This document shows, in pieces, positions 27,388 to 36,794 of a DNA stretch of 64,000 nt. The stretch covers positions 2,170,001 to 2,234,000 of the forward strand of contig NZ_CP009287.1 of the NCBI RefSeq assembly GCF_000758705.1. The letters are read 5' to 3'. How positions within the stretch are numbered: position 1 is the stretch's first letter; each line of letters starts with the position of its first letter. The DNA comes from Paenibacillus graminis. GTDB lineage: Bacteria > Bacillota > Bacilli > Paenibacillales > Paenibacillaceae. A model generated the notes under the pieces. The model was given only the letters and a program-made list of their open reading frames with translations, was not told the DNA's origin and made no database searches. The position numbers and the translations under genes were made by a program.

Positions 27388-29433
27388 ATGGTTAAAAAAG
27401 CAGGTATGCTGCTGCTGGCAATTCCGCTGCTGATAGGCATGCTATTCCAGCCTTCTGCGGTTGCCGCTTCCACATTCACCAATCCGTTCATTTATGCCGA
27501 CGCTCCGGACAATGATGTTATCAGGGTAGGCAATGTATACTATATGACCAGCACCACCATGCATATGAATCCCGGCGTTCCAATCATGAAGTCCTATGAT
27601 CTGGTCAACTGGGAAATCGTGAACTATGTCTACGATACCTATGCGAACGGTGACGCACAGAACCTGAACAACGGCCAGAACGAATACGGCAAGGGTTCCT
27701 GGGCAAGCAGTCTCAGATACAATAACGGCATCTACTATGTGAGCTTCGGGTCCAATTCTACCGGCAAAACTTATATCTATCAGACCGCAAACATTGAGAA
27801 CGGCCCGTGGACCTCTTCTGTTCTGGGAAGCTATTATCATGACGCCTCGCTGCTGTTCGATAACGGACGGGTATTCCTGGTGCACGGTGTCGATAATATC
27901 AGCCTCATTGAGCTGACGGCGGATGCCAAAGCCATCAAGTCCGGGGGGATCAACCAGATCATTATCCCAGGCTCCAGCAATATTGCCGGTTCCAGCTTCG
28001 TCGTGAAGGCCGAAGGAGCGCATATCCAGAAGATCAACGGCTATTATTATGTCTTTCTGATCTGCTGGCCTTCGGGAAGCGGACGCACACAATTGACCTA
28101 CCGGTCCGCCAGCTTAACGGGAAGCTACACGGGCCAGGTGTCGCTTAACGATTCAGGCATTGCCCAGGGGGGAATCGTAGACACGCCTTCCGGCTCCTGG
28201 TATGCCATGCTCTTCAGGGACAGCGGAGCGATCGGGCGTATGCCGTATCTTGTACCCGTGACCTGGACCAGCCACTGGCCGGTCTTTGGAACCGGCGGTA
28301 AAGCGCCGAGGACCCTGAACATGCCTGCCGAAGGTTATCCTGTGAAAAAGGTGTATGCGTCCGATGAGTTCACATCGGCTTCTGCCTCTGCGGAGCTTAT
28401 CGTGAACGGAGGCTTTGAAGAGGGCTCCATCAGTCCATGGACCAATAACAATACGGCGACCGTTGCCGCCACTGCCGAAGACCGTTACAGCGGTTCCCGA
28501 AGCCTGCTGGTCAGCGGCAGGCAGCAGACGGGCGCCGGGCCGAAGCAGGATCTCACCGGCAAACTGACTCCCGGCGCAGTATATACGTTCTCGGCAAAGG
28601 TTAAATACACCACAGGCCCGGCTACCAAGCCATTTAACCTCGACCTCCAGAATGGCCCAAACTATACCGGTATTACGATTCTTGGGTCCACCACACTGAC
28701 CAAAGGGGAGTGGGGCACCATTCAGGGAACCTATACGCTTCCCGCCGGTGCGGATCTGTCCCAGACCTTTATTTTTGTGGAGACTCCTTACAGCTCTGCG
28801 CCGGATGCCGCGAATGACCTGATGAACTTTTATGTGGATGATGTGTCGTTTGCCGGAACGGCTTCGTCAGGAGCGGAGCTTGCCAAGGTGTGGCAGTGGA
28901 ACCACAATCCCGACAATGCAAGGTGGTCCCTGGCACAGCGTCCCGGCTTCATGCGGTTGACTACAGGCAAAGTGAGTACAAGTATTCTGGATGCCCGAAA
29001 CACGCTGACTCAGCGGACGTTCGGACCGAAAAGTACAGGGATCACGGCCCTGGAGACAGGCGGAATGAAGGATGGGGATTATGCCGGTCTGGCCGCATTT
29101 CAGGCCAAATACGGCTTCGTGGGCGTGAAAATGTCCGGCAATTCCAAGTCCATTGTGATGGTCAACGCCGGCTCCGGGCCGATGTCTGAAGTGGCAAGTG
29201 TTCCGGTCAGCCAGAACAGAGTCTATCTGAAGGTGGTTTGTGATTTCACCAACCAGACAGATAAGGCCTATTTTTACTACAGCCTTAACGGCAGTAATTG
29301 GACCGCGGCAGGCAATACGCTTCAGATGTCTTATACGCTGCCCCATTTTATGGGCTACCGGTTTGCGTTATTCTATTATGCCACGAAGTCAGCAGGCGGT
29401 TTTGTAGATTTTGATTATTTACGTCTGGAATAG
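27388..29433 (+). CDS. Secreted GH43 xylosidase/arabinosidase with a CBM inserted before its C-terminal sandwich
   Basis: 681 residues with a signal peptide at about 1-26 (ending AVAAS). The GH43 domain at about 30-315 has FIYADAPDNDVIRVG (base Asp), PGVPIMKSYDLVNWE and the acid Glu in EGAHIQKINGYYY, which places it with the beta-xylosidase/arabinofuranosidase subgroup that carries a second beta-sandwich. That sandwich begins at SDEFTS (about 327), is interrupted by a CBM4_9-like module at about 338-490 (ELIVNGGFEEGSISPW to FYVDDVSF), and resumes at KVWQWNHNPDNARWSL. The start is ATG 27388 after GGGAGGC; the upstream frame overlaps the preceding gene. It lies 28 bases after the GH43-CBM36 stop. 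It is predicted to attack arabinoxylo-oligosaccharides outside the cell. Confidence 0.87.
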   Translation: MVKKAGMLLLAIPLLIGMLFQPSAVAASTFTNPFIYADAPDNDVIRVGNVYYMTSTTMHMNPGVPIMKSYDLVNWEIVNYVYDTYANGDAQNLNNGQNEYGKGSWASSLRYNNGIYYVSFGSNSTGKTYIYQTANIENGPWTSSVLGSYYHDASLLFDNGRVFLVHGVDNISLIELTADAKAIKSGGINQIIIPGSSNIAGSSFVVKAEGAHIQKINGYYYVFLICWPSGSGRTQLTYRSASLTGSYTGQVSLNDSGIAQGGIVDTPSGSWYAMLFRDSGAIGRMPYLVPVTWTSHWPVFGTGGKAPRTLNMPAEGYPVKKVYASDEFTSASASAELIVNGGFEEGSISPWTNNNTATVAATAEDRYSGSRSLLVSGRQQTGAGPKQDLTGKLTPGAVYTFSAKVKYTTGPATKPFNLDLQNGPNYTGITILGSTTLTKGEWGTIQGTYTLPAGADLSQTFIFVETPYSSAPDAANDLMNFYVDDVSFAGTASSGAELAKVWQWNHNPDNARWSLAQRPGFMRLTTGKVSTSILDARNTLTQRTFGPKSTGITALETGGMKDGDYAGLAAFQAKYGFVGVKMSGNSKSIVMVNAGSGPMSEVASVPVSQNRVYLKVVCDFTNQTDKAYFYYSLNGSNWTAAGNTLQMSYTLPHFMGYRFALFYYATKSAGGFVDFDYLRLE

Positions 29434-29471
29434 CTGAAGTGAACCTATTAAGAAAAAGGAGATGTTATCAA

Positions 29472-30896
29472 ATGAAGAACAGAATTAAAAAGCTGGTAGG
29501 CGGGTTGGCCTTGGCCGGTGTCTTGCTCTCGTCCGTGATGTCGGGGAACGCCAGCGCCGCGCTCACCAATGGGCCAAAGTTCCTGGGGAATATCATTGCA
29601 GGCGGTGTCCCTGCCAGCTTCGCCACCTATTGGAATCAGGTGACGCCTGAGAATAGTACGAAGTGGGAAGCTGTTGAAGGCACGCGCAACAACATGAATT
29701 GGGGCGGTGCGGATACTTCCTATAATTATGCGGTCAGCCAAAACTTCCCTTTCAAATTTCACACGCTGGTCTGGGGAAGCCAAGAGCCTACATGGGTTGC
29801 CGGCCTTTCGGCAGCGGACCAGAAAGCGGAGGTGTCCTCATGGATTGCCGCAGCGGGACAACGCTATCCCAAGGCCGCATTCGTGGATGTAGTCAATGAA
29901 CCGCTGCATGCCAAGCCTTCCTACCGCAATGCCATTGGCGGCGACGGAAGCACCGGCTGGGATTGGATCATCTGGTCCTTCCAGCAGGCCAGAGCGGCGT
30001 TTCCGAACGCCAAGCTGCTCATCAATGAATATGGAATCATCGGTGATCCGGGCTTGACCGATCAGTATGTGACGATCGTCAATCACTTGAAGTCCAGAGG
30101 CCTGATCGACGGCATCGGCATTCAGTGCCATTATTTCAATATGGATAATGTAAGCGTCTCTACTATGAATACCGTGCTGAATAAACTGTCCTCCACGGGT
30201 CTGCCCATCTATGTCTCTGAGCTGGATATCACCGGCGACGACAATACCCAGCTAGCCAGATATAAAGAGAAGTTCCCGGTGCTGTGGGAGAATTCTGCGG
30301 TAAAAGGCGTGACACTCTGGGGCTACATCCAGGGCCAGACCTGGGCAACGAATACGCATCTGCTGAATTCCAACGGATCGGAGCGCCCGGCGCTGCAATG
30401 GCTGAAGCAATACCTGGGCGGCACAACCGGCGGCGGAACAACTACCGCCTACGCGGATTTTGAATCCGGTACGGAAGGCTGGACCGGCTCGGACATTGTG
30501 GGAGGACCGTGGTCCACCACAGCCTGGAGCTCCAAGAATACGCATTCCCTGCAAGTGGATATTGCAATGTCCCCGAATGCCCAGCACACAGTATCTAAGA
30601 CCGTCAACGCGAATTTTTCCGCCCATACCAAACTGAAGGCGACAGTGCATGCTTCGGATTGGGGCGGATACGGCTCGGGATTAGGCGTGAAATTGTTCGT
30701 CAAGCATGGGAATGCCTACACGTTCACCGACAGCGGCTGGGCATCGATAGGCAAGAGCGGAACCATCGACCTGACTTTGGACTTAACGGCAGTCAATGCC
30801 GCCGATATCAGAGAATATGGGATTCAATTCGTTGATGCCAGCAACTCTTCCGGTCAAGCTTCTGTGTACGTGGACAATGTGTATTTGTCTAACTGA
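29472..30896 (+). CDS. Secreted GH10 endo-beta-1,4-xylanase with C-terminal binding module
   Basis: Cleaves the xylan backbone. 474 residues with a signal peptide at about 1-30 (ending ASAA). The GH10 barrel at about 33-325 has VTPENSTKWEAVE, the acid/base Glu in FVDVVNEPLH and the nucleophile Glu in IYVSELDIT. A short Gly/Thr linker (GGTTGGGTTT) leads to a beta-sandwich at about 340-474, beginning YADFESGTEGW and ending VYVDNVYL. This is a galactose-binding-like fold typical of carbohydrate-binding modules, whose family I cannot name. ATG 29472 follows AAAAAGGAG. The preceding GH43 stop is 38 bases upstream, so this is the third gene of the xylan operon, closed by the terminator at 30912. 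The enzyme set (endo-xylanase plus two debranching or exo enzymes) is coherent. Confidence 0.93.
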   Translation: MKNRIKKLVGGLALAGVLLSSVMSGNASAALTNGPKFLGNIIAGGVPASFATYWNQVTPENSTKWEAVEGTRNNMNWGGADTSYNYAVSQNFPFKFHTLVWGSQEPTWVAGLSAADQKAEVSSWIAAAGQRYPKAAFVDVVNEPLHAKPSYRNAIGGDGSTGWDWIIWSFQQARAAFPNAKLLINEYGIIGDPGLTDQYVTIVNHLKSRGLIDGIGIQCHYFNMDNVSVSTMNTVLNKLSSTGLPIYVSELDITGDDNTQLARYKEKFPVLWENSAVKGVTLWGYIQGQTWATNTHLLNSNGSERPALQWLKQYLGGTTGGGTTTAYADFESGTEGWTGSDIVGGPWSTTAWSSKNTHSLQVDIAMSPNAQHTVSKTVNANFSAHTKLKATVHASDWGGYGSGLGVKLFVKHGNAYTFTDSGWASIGKSGTIDLTLDLTAVNAADIREYGIQFVDASNSSGQASVYVDNVYLSN

Positions 30897-30911
30897 TCAA
30901 TAAATCCCGAT

Positions 30912-30962
30912 AGGGGCTGTCCCGCATGCCGTGAATGCACTGCTGGGGGCAGCCCCTCTTTG
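30912..30962 (+). terminator. Terminator of the xylanase operon
   Basis: AGGGGCTGTCCC pairs with GGGGGCAGCCCCT (one G-U), with a loop of about 21 bases and then TCTTT. It lies 16 bases after the GH10 stop and between convergent genes. Confidence 0.85.
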
Positions 30963-30980
30963 TCGAAGACATTACAACGG

Positions 30981-31829
30981 TTAAAATACAAAATAATGCC
31001 CTTCTTCAAGATCGGAGATCAGTCCGGGCTGCACCGGTTTCCAGCCAAGAAGCTCCCGTGTCGCCAGACTCGCCTGCGCGGTGTTGTACAAGCTTGTGAT
31101 GTCGAATGCCGCAATGGTGCCAAGAAAGCCGAAATGGGCGGCAGCTTCTTCGGGTGTTATGCTGACCGCTGGTACGTTCAACTGCCGTCCAATGACCTCG
31201 GCGATCTCGCGGAGCGGAATGCCTTCATCCCCGGCGCCAAGCAGCTGTGAGCCCGCCGGGGCGGATTCCAGCGCCAGACGGTACAGAACCGCCGCATCCA
31301 GGCGGTGAACCGCCGGCCAGCAGTTCGTTCCGTCGCCGATATAGGCGGCGAAGCCCTTCGCCCGGGCGATGTTAATCATCATCGGTATAAAACCACTATC
31401 ACCTTCGCCGTGCACGGACGGGGAGAGCGAGACAATGGCTGCCCGGATTCCCCGCTCTGTCATTGCGAGCACTGCATCATCTATGGCATATCCATTGGCG
31501 TGAGCTGTGGTAATGAACGGCTTTCCTGAGCCTTCGAGTGCGGTTCCCATGGCTTCAACGGCCCGCAGATCCAGAGCCAGCGCACCCTCAAAGTTAGAGA
31601 AATCATTGGTGAATGCCAGATGAATCACCCCGTCTGCAGCAGCGGCAGCGCTGCGCAGAGTATCGAGATCGTCCAGCGTGCCGTACAGCGCTTCAGCTCC
31701 CGCCGCCTGTAATCCCGCGGCTTTCTCTTCAGAACGGCAAAGACCCGTCACGGTATGACCCGCACTGATCAGTTCCCGGACGACCGCAGAACCGATATAC
31801 CCTGTTGCTCCTGTAACAAAAACATGCAT
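30981..31829 (-). CDS. NAD(P)-dependent SDR oxidoreductase (extended/atypical, NmrA-like)
   Basis: A 282-residue Rossmann protein. MHVFVTGATGYIGSAVV gives the TGATGxxG dinucleotide-binding motif. HTVTGLCRSEEKA is the cofactor-selecting turn, and DGVIHLAFTND with VSLSPSVHGEG sits at the substrate site. It is related to NAD-dependent epimerase/dehydratase-like proteins that act on small carbonyl compounds; the substrate is unknown. ATG 31829 follows AAGGAGG at 8 bases, so six residues of the longer frame are excluded. It is transcribed divergently from a MerR regulator. Its promoter has the 19-bp spacer typical of MerR-activated genes, so it probably answers an electrophile or other stress sensed by that regulator. 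Confidence 0.85.
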   Translation of the reverse strand: MHVFVTGATGYIGSAVVRELISAGHTVTGLCRSEEKAAGLQAAGAEALYGTLDDLDTLRSAAAAADGVIHLAFTNDFSNFEGALALDLRAVEAMGTALEGSGKPFITTAHANGYAIDDAVLAMTERGIRAAIVSLSPSVHGEGDSGFIPMMINIARAKGFAAYIGDGTNCWPAVHRLDAAVLYRLALESAPAGSQLLGAGDEGIPLREIAEVIGRQLNVPAVSITPEEAAAHFGFLGTIAAFDITSLYNTAQASLATRELLGWKPVQPGLISDLEEGHYFVF

Positions 31830-31870
31830 AATGATATCCTCCTTCATAAGTTGACTGCTTGAGCATGTTT

Positions 31871-31901
31871 AGCATAAACTATGAAGTGAACTCTAGGGCA
31901 A
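31871..31901 (-). promoter_or_regulatory. MerR-type promoter with 19-bp spacer
   Basis: Read on the minus strand: TTGCCC, 19 bases, TATGCT. The spacer contains an imperfect palindrome (TAGAGTTCACTTCATAG). A 19-bp spacer is the hallmark of promoters twisted into activity by MerR proteins. The element lies between the SDR gene and the divergent MerR gene. Confidence 0.75.
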
Positions 31902-31923
31902 GCGGTCCAAAGGAGAATGGATT

Positions 31924-32337
31924 ATGAAAATTCAGGAACTGGCGGACAAGATGGGATTAACGATCCATACGATCCGCTTTTACGAAAAGGAAGGCTTGCT
32001 GGATGGCCGGCATGTCCGGCGGGAAAGCAACAATTACCGCAATTACTCTGAAGAGGCAATTGAGCGGCTCAAGCTCATCAAGAAGTTTCAGTCCATCGGC
32101 TGTTCGCTGGCTGAACTGAAGGAGGCCCTGCAGGATCACGATACCAATGCGCTCACTAACCTGCAGATTATAGAGTGGATTCAAGGCAAGAAGAAAGAGA
32201 TCGAACACAAGAAGGAAGAATACGATCAGATGCTGGATACCCTGAACTGGATGCTGGAGTATCGGACCCTGCTCATGGACGATCCGCAAAAAGCTCAAGA
32301 GATGCTGAAGGCTTGGCATGCCAGTTCATCGGATTGA
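31924..32337 (+). CDS. MerR-family transcriptional regulator
   Basis: 137 residues. The N-terminal winged helix-turn-helix reads MKIQELADKMGLTIHTIRFYEKEGLL. NYRNYSEEAIERLKLIKKFQSIGCSL and the following helices match the dimerisation coiled coil of MerR proteins of the AdhR/YraB-like kind. There is no conserved Cys pair in the short C-terminus, so metal sensing is unlikely. AAAGGAG precedes the ATG by 7 bases. It is divergent from the SDR gene, whose promoter it most likely controls together with its own. The inducer is unknown. Confidence 0.9.
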   Translation: MKIQELADKMGLTIHTIRFYEKEGLLDGRHVRRESNNYRNYSEEAIERLKLIKKFQSIGCSLAELKEALQDHDTNALTNLQIIEWIQGKKKEIEHKKEEYDQMLDTLNWMLEYRTLLMDDPQKAQEMLKAWHASSSD

Positions 32338-32360
32338 ATGGACAACATATAATTTCAAAC

Positions 32361-32386
32361 AAAAAACCCTTATAAATTAAGGGTTT
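32361..32386 (-). terminator. Terminator of the tRNA-Pro gene
   Basis: On the minus strand, an AAACCCTT / AAGGGTTT stem is followed by more T. It lies 14 bases past the tRNA 3' end. It may also serve the convergent MerR gene. Confidence 0.8.
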
Positions 32387-32399
32387 AGTCATTAAAATA

Positions 32400-32476
32400 T
32401 GGTCGAGACGACAGGATTTGAACCTGCGACCTCTTGCTCCCGAAGCAAGCGCTCTACCAAGCTGAGCCACGTCTCG
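32400..32476 (-). tRNA. tRNA-Pro (CGG anticodon)
   Basis: A 77-nt cloverleaf including an encoded CCA. Acceptor stem CGAGACG/CGTCTCG, D-arm GCTC-loop-GAGC, anticodon stem CTTGC/GCAAG with loop TTCGGGA (anticodon CGG, reading CCG), and T-loop TTCAAAT. The discriminator base is A. Confidence 0.95.
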
Positions 32477-32527
32477 TCATTACGGGTTCACCCGTTGTTA
32501 ACCGCAGAAGGGTTCTAAACAATCCAC

Positions 32528-32556
32528 ATTATACGCCTGTACGGAAGCGCTGTAAA
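32528..32556 (-). promoter_or_regulatory. Promoter of tRNA-Pro
   Basis: Minus strand: TTTACA, 17 bases, TATAAT, about 50 bases upstream of the mature 5' end. It is nearly consensus for the housekeeping sigma factor. Confidence 0.8.
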
Positions 32557-32599
32557 TAATCATTTTGCTTCTATATTTCACCCTTTTCCCTGCCCGAGA

Positions 32600-32628
32600 T
32601 TGACAGATATAGGGGCGCTGGCTATACT
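32600..32628 (+). promoter_or_regulatory. Promoter of the alaS T-box leader
   Basis: TTGACA, 17 bases, TATACT: a near-consensus vegetative promoter. Transcription would begin around 32635, at the 5' edge of the T-box leader. Confidence 0.85.
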
Positions 32629-32634
32629 TGAAAT

Positions 32635-32920
32635 GTTAAAATGCAAATCGGACAACACATTGATGAAATGGAGTACGCCGGAGAATGGCTTGATCAGAGA
32701 AGAGGTTCCTTTGCGATCGTATTCGCAATTGGCTGTGAGGACCTTGAAGGCAGGCCGGTGGAAAGCTGATTTCGGAGTGCGGGGAAATCCCGCCGGGGGC
32801 GCCCGTTAACAGCCGCACAAGGCGATCGTCTGCTATTATCCGTGCACTAACGGAATAAGGCGATAACCAGGGTGGTACCGCGATAATCATCGTCCCTGAA
32901 TTTATTCAGGGGCGTTTTTG
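32635..32920 (+). ncRNA. T-box leader upstream of alaS (alanine-type)
   Basis: The T-box core AGGGTGGTACCGCG is at 32869-32882 and is followed by a 10-bp terminator stem (32891-32914, loop TTTA) and a T-run. Upstream lies a long structured stem I region with the AGAGA-type segment at 32695-32702. A GCT triplet at 32765-32767, in GGTGGAAAGCTG, is the best candidate for the alanine specifier codon; I placed it by eye. Uncharged tRNA-Ala should stabilise the antiterminator and allow transcription of alaS. Confidence 0.9.
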
Positions 32921-32977
32921 TGTAAATATAAGAGTTTATATGCTTCACGCAATAAATGTTCCTTATATTTCTCGCTG

Positions 32978-33016
32978 AAACGGTACCGTCCTTTAAAAGG
33001 ACGGTGAAGCCGTTTT
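32978..33016 (+). other. Second hairpin between T-box terminator and alaS
   Basis: AAACGG/CCGTTT outer and ACCGTCCT/AGGACGGT inner stems around a TTAA loop, ending in TTTTCTG. It sits 36 bases before the alaS start. It could be a second attenuator or a processing hairpin that protects the mRNA. Confidence 0.55.
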
Positions 33017-33054
33017 CTGCTTGTTTCAATCACTATAAGACAGGGGTGTACATG

Positions 33055-35688
33055 ATGAAAGCAAGTGAAATCCGTTCCAAATGGCTGCAGTTTTTTGAGA
33101 GCAAAGGCCACCGAATTGAGCCGAGCGCATCGCTCGTGCCGCATAATGACCCCTCGCTGCTGTGGATCAATGCCGGGATGGCACCGCTGAAGGCTTATTT
33201 TGACGGCCGGGAAATTCCGGAGAATCCGCGTCTGACCAACTCCCAGAAATGCATTCGTACCAACGATATCGAGAATGTGGGCAAAACGCGCCGCCACCAT
33301 ACGTTTTTTGAGATGCTGGGCAACTTCTCCATCGGTGACTACTTCAAGGAAGAAGCGATTACCTGGGCTTGGGAGTTCCTGACCGGCAAGGAGTGGATCG
33401 GCTTTGATCCGAACCGTATTTCCGTAACGGTATATGCCGAGGACGAAGAAGCGTTCAAGCTGTGGAATGAAAAAGTCGGGCTGCCTGCAGAGCGCATCAT
33501 CAAGCTGGGCGACGACAACTTCTGGGATATCGGCGAAGGCCCTTGCGGCCCTTGCTCGGAAATCTTCTATGACCGCGGCGAAGCCTACGGCAGCGACTTG
33601 TCCGATCCGGAAATGTATCCTGGCGGGGAAAATGAACGCTGGCTCGAAGTATGGAACCTCGTGTTCTCGCAGTTCAACCACAACAAAGACGGCAGCTACA
33701 CGCCGCTTCCGAACAAAAATATTGATACAGGCGCAGGTCTGGAACGTTTCGCGTCCATTCTGCAGGATGTGGATTCCAACTTCGACACTGATCTGTTCCA
33801 GCCGATCATCCAGAAGACCGCGAAGCTTGCCGGTGTCACCTATAAGGACAATCTGGAGCAGGATATTGCGCTGAAGGTCATTGCCGACCACATCCGTACG
33901 GTAACGTTTGCCGTGGGTGACGGCGTGCTCCCTTCCAATGAAGGCCGCGGCTATATTATCCGCCGTCTGCTCCGCCGCGCAGTGCGCTACGGGAAGACAC
34001 TGGGTCTGGACCGTCCATTCCTGTTCGGCCTTACCGAAACTGTGGGTGAAGTGATGGGGGTCTACTATCCATCCGTAGTCGAGAACCGCGAATACATCGC
34101 CAAAATCATCCGCACCGAAGAAGAGCGTTTCCACGAAACGCTGTCCGACGGTCTGGCAATTCTGGGCGAAATCAGCGCCAAAGCAAAAGCTGACGGCCTG
34201 AGTGCCATCGCCGGTGCAGACGCGTTCAAGCTCTACGACACCTACGGTTTCCCGTTTGATCTGACGGAGGATTTTGCTTCCGAGCATGGCCTCACCGTAG
34301 ACCGGGAAGGCTTCGACGCTGCGATGCAGGAGCAGCGGGACCGTGCCAGAGCAGCCCGCCAGGACGGCGGCAGCATGAAGGTTCAAGGCGGGCCGCTGGC
34401 TGAACTGACGGTTAAAAGTGAATTTGTTGGATATAATGACATCGTAGCAGAGTCAAAAATATTGGCTATAGTTGCAGATGGCGAACTGGTGGAAACGGCA
34501 GGCGAAGGTGCAGACTGCCAGGTTATTCTTGAATCAACGCCGTTTTATGCCGAAAGCGGCGGCCAGGTCAGCGATACCGGCCTTCTGACCGGAGGTTCGG
34601 TCACGGCCAAGGTAACCGGGCTGTTCAAGGCTCCGCATGGCCAGCATGTTCACCTGGTCACTGTAGAAGCCGGTGAATTGAGAGTGGGCGACAGCGTCCG
34701 TGCTGAAGTGAACCGGGAGCAGCGCGAAGACATTGTGAAGAATCACACGGCAACCCACTTGCTGCACAAAGCGCTGAAAGAAGTGCTTGGCAGTCATGTG
34801 AATCAGGCCGGCTCTTTAGTAGAAGGCGCCCGTCTGCGTTTTGACTTCTCGCATTTCGGGGCCATTACACCGGAAGAGCTGAGCGACATCGAACACCGGG
34901 TGAACGCGCAAATCTGGCGCGGCCTGGATGTGGTCATTGAGAACAAGCCGATTGATGAAGCTAAGGCTATGGGAGCAATGGCACTGTTCGGTGAGAAATA
35001 CGGCAACATCGTCCGCGTGGTTCAGGTGGGCGATTACAGTCTGGAGCTGTGCGGCGGTATCCATGTCTTGAACACCTCGCAGATCGGAATCTTCAAGCTG
35101 GTCAGTGAGAGCGGTATTGGCTCCGGTGTTCGCCGGATCGAAGCGGTCACCGGACGTTATGCATACCAGTTCACCGAAAGCCAGCTGGATCTGCTCAAGC
35201 AATCGGCAGGACTGCTGAAATCTTCACTGAACGATGTGCCGAAGCGGATTGAAGCCCTGCATGTCCAGGTCCGTGAACTGTCCCGCGAGAATGAATCCCT
35301 GCAGTCCAAGCTGAGCGCCACTTTTGCTGCCGAACTGACCAGCAGTGTAAAAACAGTAGGCGGCGGAACACAACTGCTCGCGGTTGCCGTTCAGGCCGGC
35401 AATATGGACGCACTGCGCTCCACTGCCGATGAACTGAAATCCAAGCTGCCGGATGCCGTACTTGTGCTTGGCGCGGCTATGGATGACAAGGTCAACTTTG
35501 TCGTCTCGGTTCCGCAAGACCTCGTCCAAAAAGGCTTCCACGCCGGCAAGCTGGTGAAAGAAATCGCAGCGGTATGCGGCGGCGGGGGCGGCGGGCGTCC
35601 GGATATGGCGCAAGCCGGCGGCAAGGACGCTTCCAAGCTGGGCGAGGCCCTTGTGAAGGCAGAAGAGCTTGTAGCCGCATTGGCTTAA
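33055..35688 (+). CDS. alaS: Alanyl-tRNA synthetase
   Basis: Charges tRNA-Ala in the cytoplasm. 877 residues, normal length. The class II catalytic core begins [18 protein letters not shown] and includes [32 protein letters not shown]. The editing domain has the zinc-binding [11 protein letters not shown] pair and, later, ELCGGIHV. The C-terminal DHHA1-like part ends [20 protein letters not shown] 33055 is preferred over the adjacent ATG 33052 because it gives the usual MKxSEIR start and better spacing from CAGGGGTG. It is controlled by the T-box leader upstream and ended by the hairpin at 35802. It is the first gene of the conserved alaS-ireB-ruvX-yrzB-mltG-yrrN-yrrO block. Confidence 0.98.
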   Translation: MKASEIRSKWLQFFESKGHRIEPSASLVPHNDPSLLWINAGMAPLKAYFDGREIPENPRLTNSQKCIRTNDIENVGKTRRHHTFFEMLGNFSIGDYFKEEAITWAWEFLTGKEWIGFDPNRISVTVYAEDEEAFKLWNEKVGLPAERIIKLGDDNFWDIGEGPCGPCSEIFYDRGEAYGSDLSDPEMYPGGENERWLEVWNLVFSQFNHNKDGSYTPLPNKNIDTGAGLERFASILQDVDSNFDTDLFQPIIQKTAKLAGVTYKDNLEQDIALKVIADHIRTVTFAVGDGVLPSNEGRGYIIRRLLRRAVRYGKTLGLDRPFLFGLTETVGEVMGVYYPSVVENREYIAKIIRTEEERFHETLSDGLAILGEISAKAKADGLSAIAGADAFKLYDTYGFPFDLTEDFASEHGLTVDREGFDAAMQEQRDRARAARQDGGSMKVQGGPLAELTVKSEFVGYNDIVAESKILAIVADGELVETAGEGADCQVILESTPFYAESGGQVSDTGLLTGGSVTAKVTGLFKAPHGQHVHLVTVEAGELRVGDSVRAEVNREQREDIVKNHTATHLLHKALKEVLGSHVNQAGSLVEGARLRFDFSHFGAITPEELSDIEHRVNAQIWRGLDVVIENKPIDEAKAMGAMALFGEKYGNIVRVVQVGDYSLELCGGIHVLNTSQIGIFKLVSESGIGSGVRRIEAVTGRYAYQFTESQLDLLKQSAGLLKSSLNDVPKRIEALHVQVRELSRENESLQSKLSATFAAELTSSVKTVGGGTQLLAVAVQAGNMDALRSTADELKSKLPDAVLVLGAAMDDKVNFVVSVPQDLVQKGFHAGKLVKEIAAVCGGGGGGRPDMAQAGGKDASKLGEALVKAEELVAALA

Positions 35689-35801
35689 GCTGCTGAAGCA
35701 AATTTCTGGAGCAGGCTTCTGAATCTGCTGTGAAACATAAGGGATTTCCGGGTTTTGCAGCCTTGGATCAATGGTAAAGACGACTGAGTTGCAGGTTTAC
35801 C

Positions 35802-35841
35802 GCAGCGGTACTGAGGGTATATTCTCAGTACCGCTGCTTTA
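35802..35841 (+). terminator. Terminator of alaS
   Basis: A perfect 14-bp stem (GCAGCGGTACTGAG against its complement), 8-base loop, then CTTTATT. It lies 114 bases after the alaS stop. The stretch 35689-35801 before it shows nothing else. Confidence 0.85.
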
Positions 35842-35997
35842 TTCAGGAGAATCAGGAAAATGTATATTTTTTGGTAATATTCACTTTCAGCGATAATCTG
35901 CAATAGCTTAAAAACCAAAAAAAACACTAATTTTGTAGACGAAATGCCAAAAAAAGCGTTATCACGGCCGTGGGATTTCCTGGTTGGGCATTGAATA

Positions 35998-36006
35998 TGT
36001 TATGAT
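35998..36006 (+). promoter_or_regulatory. Extended -10 promoter for ireB operon
   Basis: TGT followed by TATGAT, an extended -10 without a good -35, 84 bases before the ireB start. The AT-rich stretch 35842-35997 upstream holds no gene. Confidence 0.5.
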
Positions 36007-36089
36007 GAGGGCAGCAAGTCAGCTGTACAGCAGCAACTTTGCGAAGCCGCCCAAGAAGCGGGTGATTTTGCAGAAGGAAGGTGTCACAA

Positions 36090-36365
36090 ATGGACTCCAT
36101 GGACAAAACGGTCAAATTCAATGTGAAGGGCGATGAGAAGGAAGCTTCTTCCGAGGAAATCCTGCTCGCAGTATACGATGCGCTGGTGGAGAAGGAATAT
36201 CATCCCATCAATCAGATCGTAGGGTATCTTATTTCCGGGGATCCGGCTTATATTCCGCGCCACAACAATGCGAGAAGTTTGGTCCGGAGAAAAGAACGTG
36301 ATGAGCTGATTGAGGAACTGGTTCGATTCTACCTCGTCAATCACCGGGTGGATAATCCGAAATGA
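36090..36365 (+). CDS. ireB: IreB family regulatory phosphoprotein (DUF965, YrzL)
   Basis: A 91-residue protein with the family signature [35 protein letters not shown]. In enterococci the homologue is phosphorylated by the Ser/Thr kinase IreK on N-terminal threonines and affects cephalosporin tolerance. Here the N-terminus [13 protein letters not shown] retains a threonine in the expected place. ATG 36090 follows AAGGAAGG. Its stop overlaps the ruvX start by four bases (ATGA). The position after alaS is standard in Firmicutes. Confidence 0.95.
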   Translation: MDSMDKTVKFNVKGDEKEASSEEILLAVYDALVEKEYHPINQIVGYLISGDPAYIPRHNNARSLVRRKERDELIEELVRFYLVNHRVDNPK

Positions 36366-36781
36366 TGAAGAAGCTGGGTCTGGATTACGGCGACCGTAGA
36401 ATTGGAGTCGCCACAAGCGATATTTTTGGATGGACGGCGCAAGCTCTGGAGACCATTGAACGGCGCGGGAACGGCAATGAGTTTGAGCGTATCCGCGAAC
36501 TGGTCAAGGAACATGAGATTGGAGAGATTGTAGTCGGCCTTCCGAAGAATATGAACGGCTCAGTAGGACCCCGTGGTGAGATCTGTATCGAATTTGCCGA
36601 TCAGCTGCGGGAAGAGCTCGAAATGCCCGTACACCTTTGGGATGAGCGTCTGACGACGGTATCCGCTGAACGGATGCTGATTGAAGGGGACGTCAGCCGG
36701 AAGAAACGCAAAGGGATTGTGGACAAAATGGCCGCAGCCCTGATTTTGCAAAATTTTTTGGATGCTAACAGTAAAAGGTGA
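36362..36781 (+). CDS. ruvX: Putative Holliday junction resolvase / pre-16S rRNA nuclease
   Basis: The 139-residue YqgF/RuvX family protein, of usual length, with RNase H fold. [16 protein letters not shown] carries the first catalytic Asp, [15 protein letters not shown] the phosphate-binding turn, [25 protein letters not shown] the Glu and basic loop, and [13 protein letters not shown] the last Asp. It acts in 16S rRNA 5'-end maturation and perhaps recombination. It overlaps ireB by four bases and is followed by two DUF1292 genes in the same operon. Confidence 0.96.
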   Translation: MMKKLGLDYGDRRIGVATSDIFGWTAQALETIERRGNGNEFERIRELVKEHEIGEIVVGLPKNMNGSVGPRGEICIEFADQLREELEMPVHLWDERLTTVSAERMLIEGDVSRKKRKGIVDKMAAALILQNFLDANSKR

Positions 36782-36794
36782 GGGGTGTGTTGGA

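Noticed and set aside
32902..34386. 494-aa open frame opposite alaS
   Set aside because: It is a codon-bias shadow of a confirmed synthetase gene, with no family match and no ribosome site.
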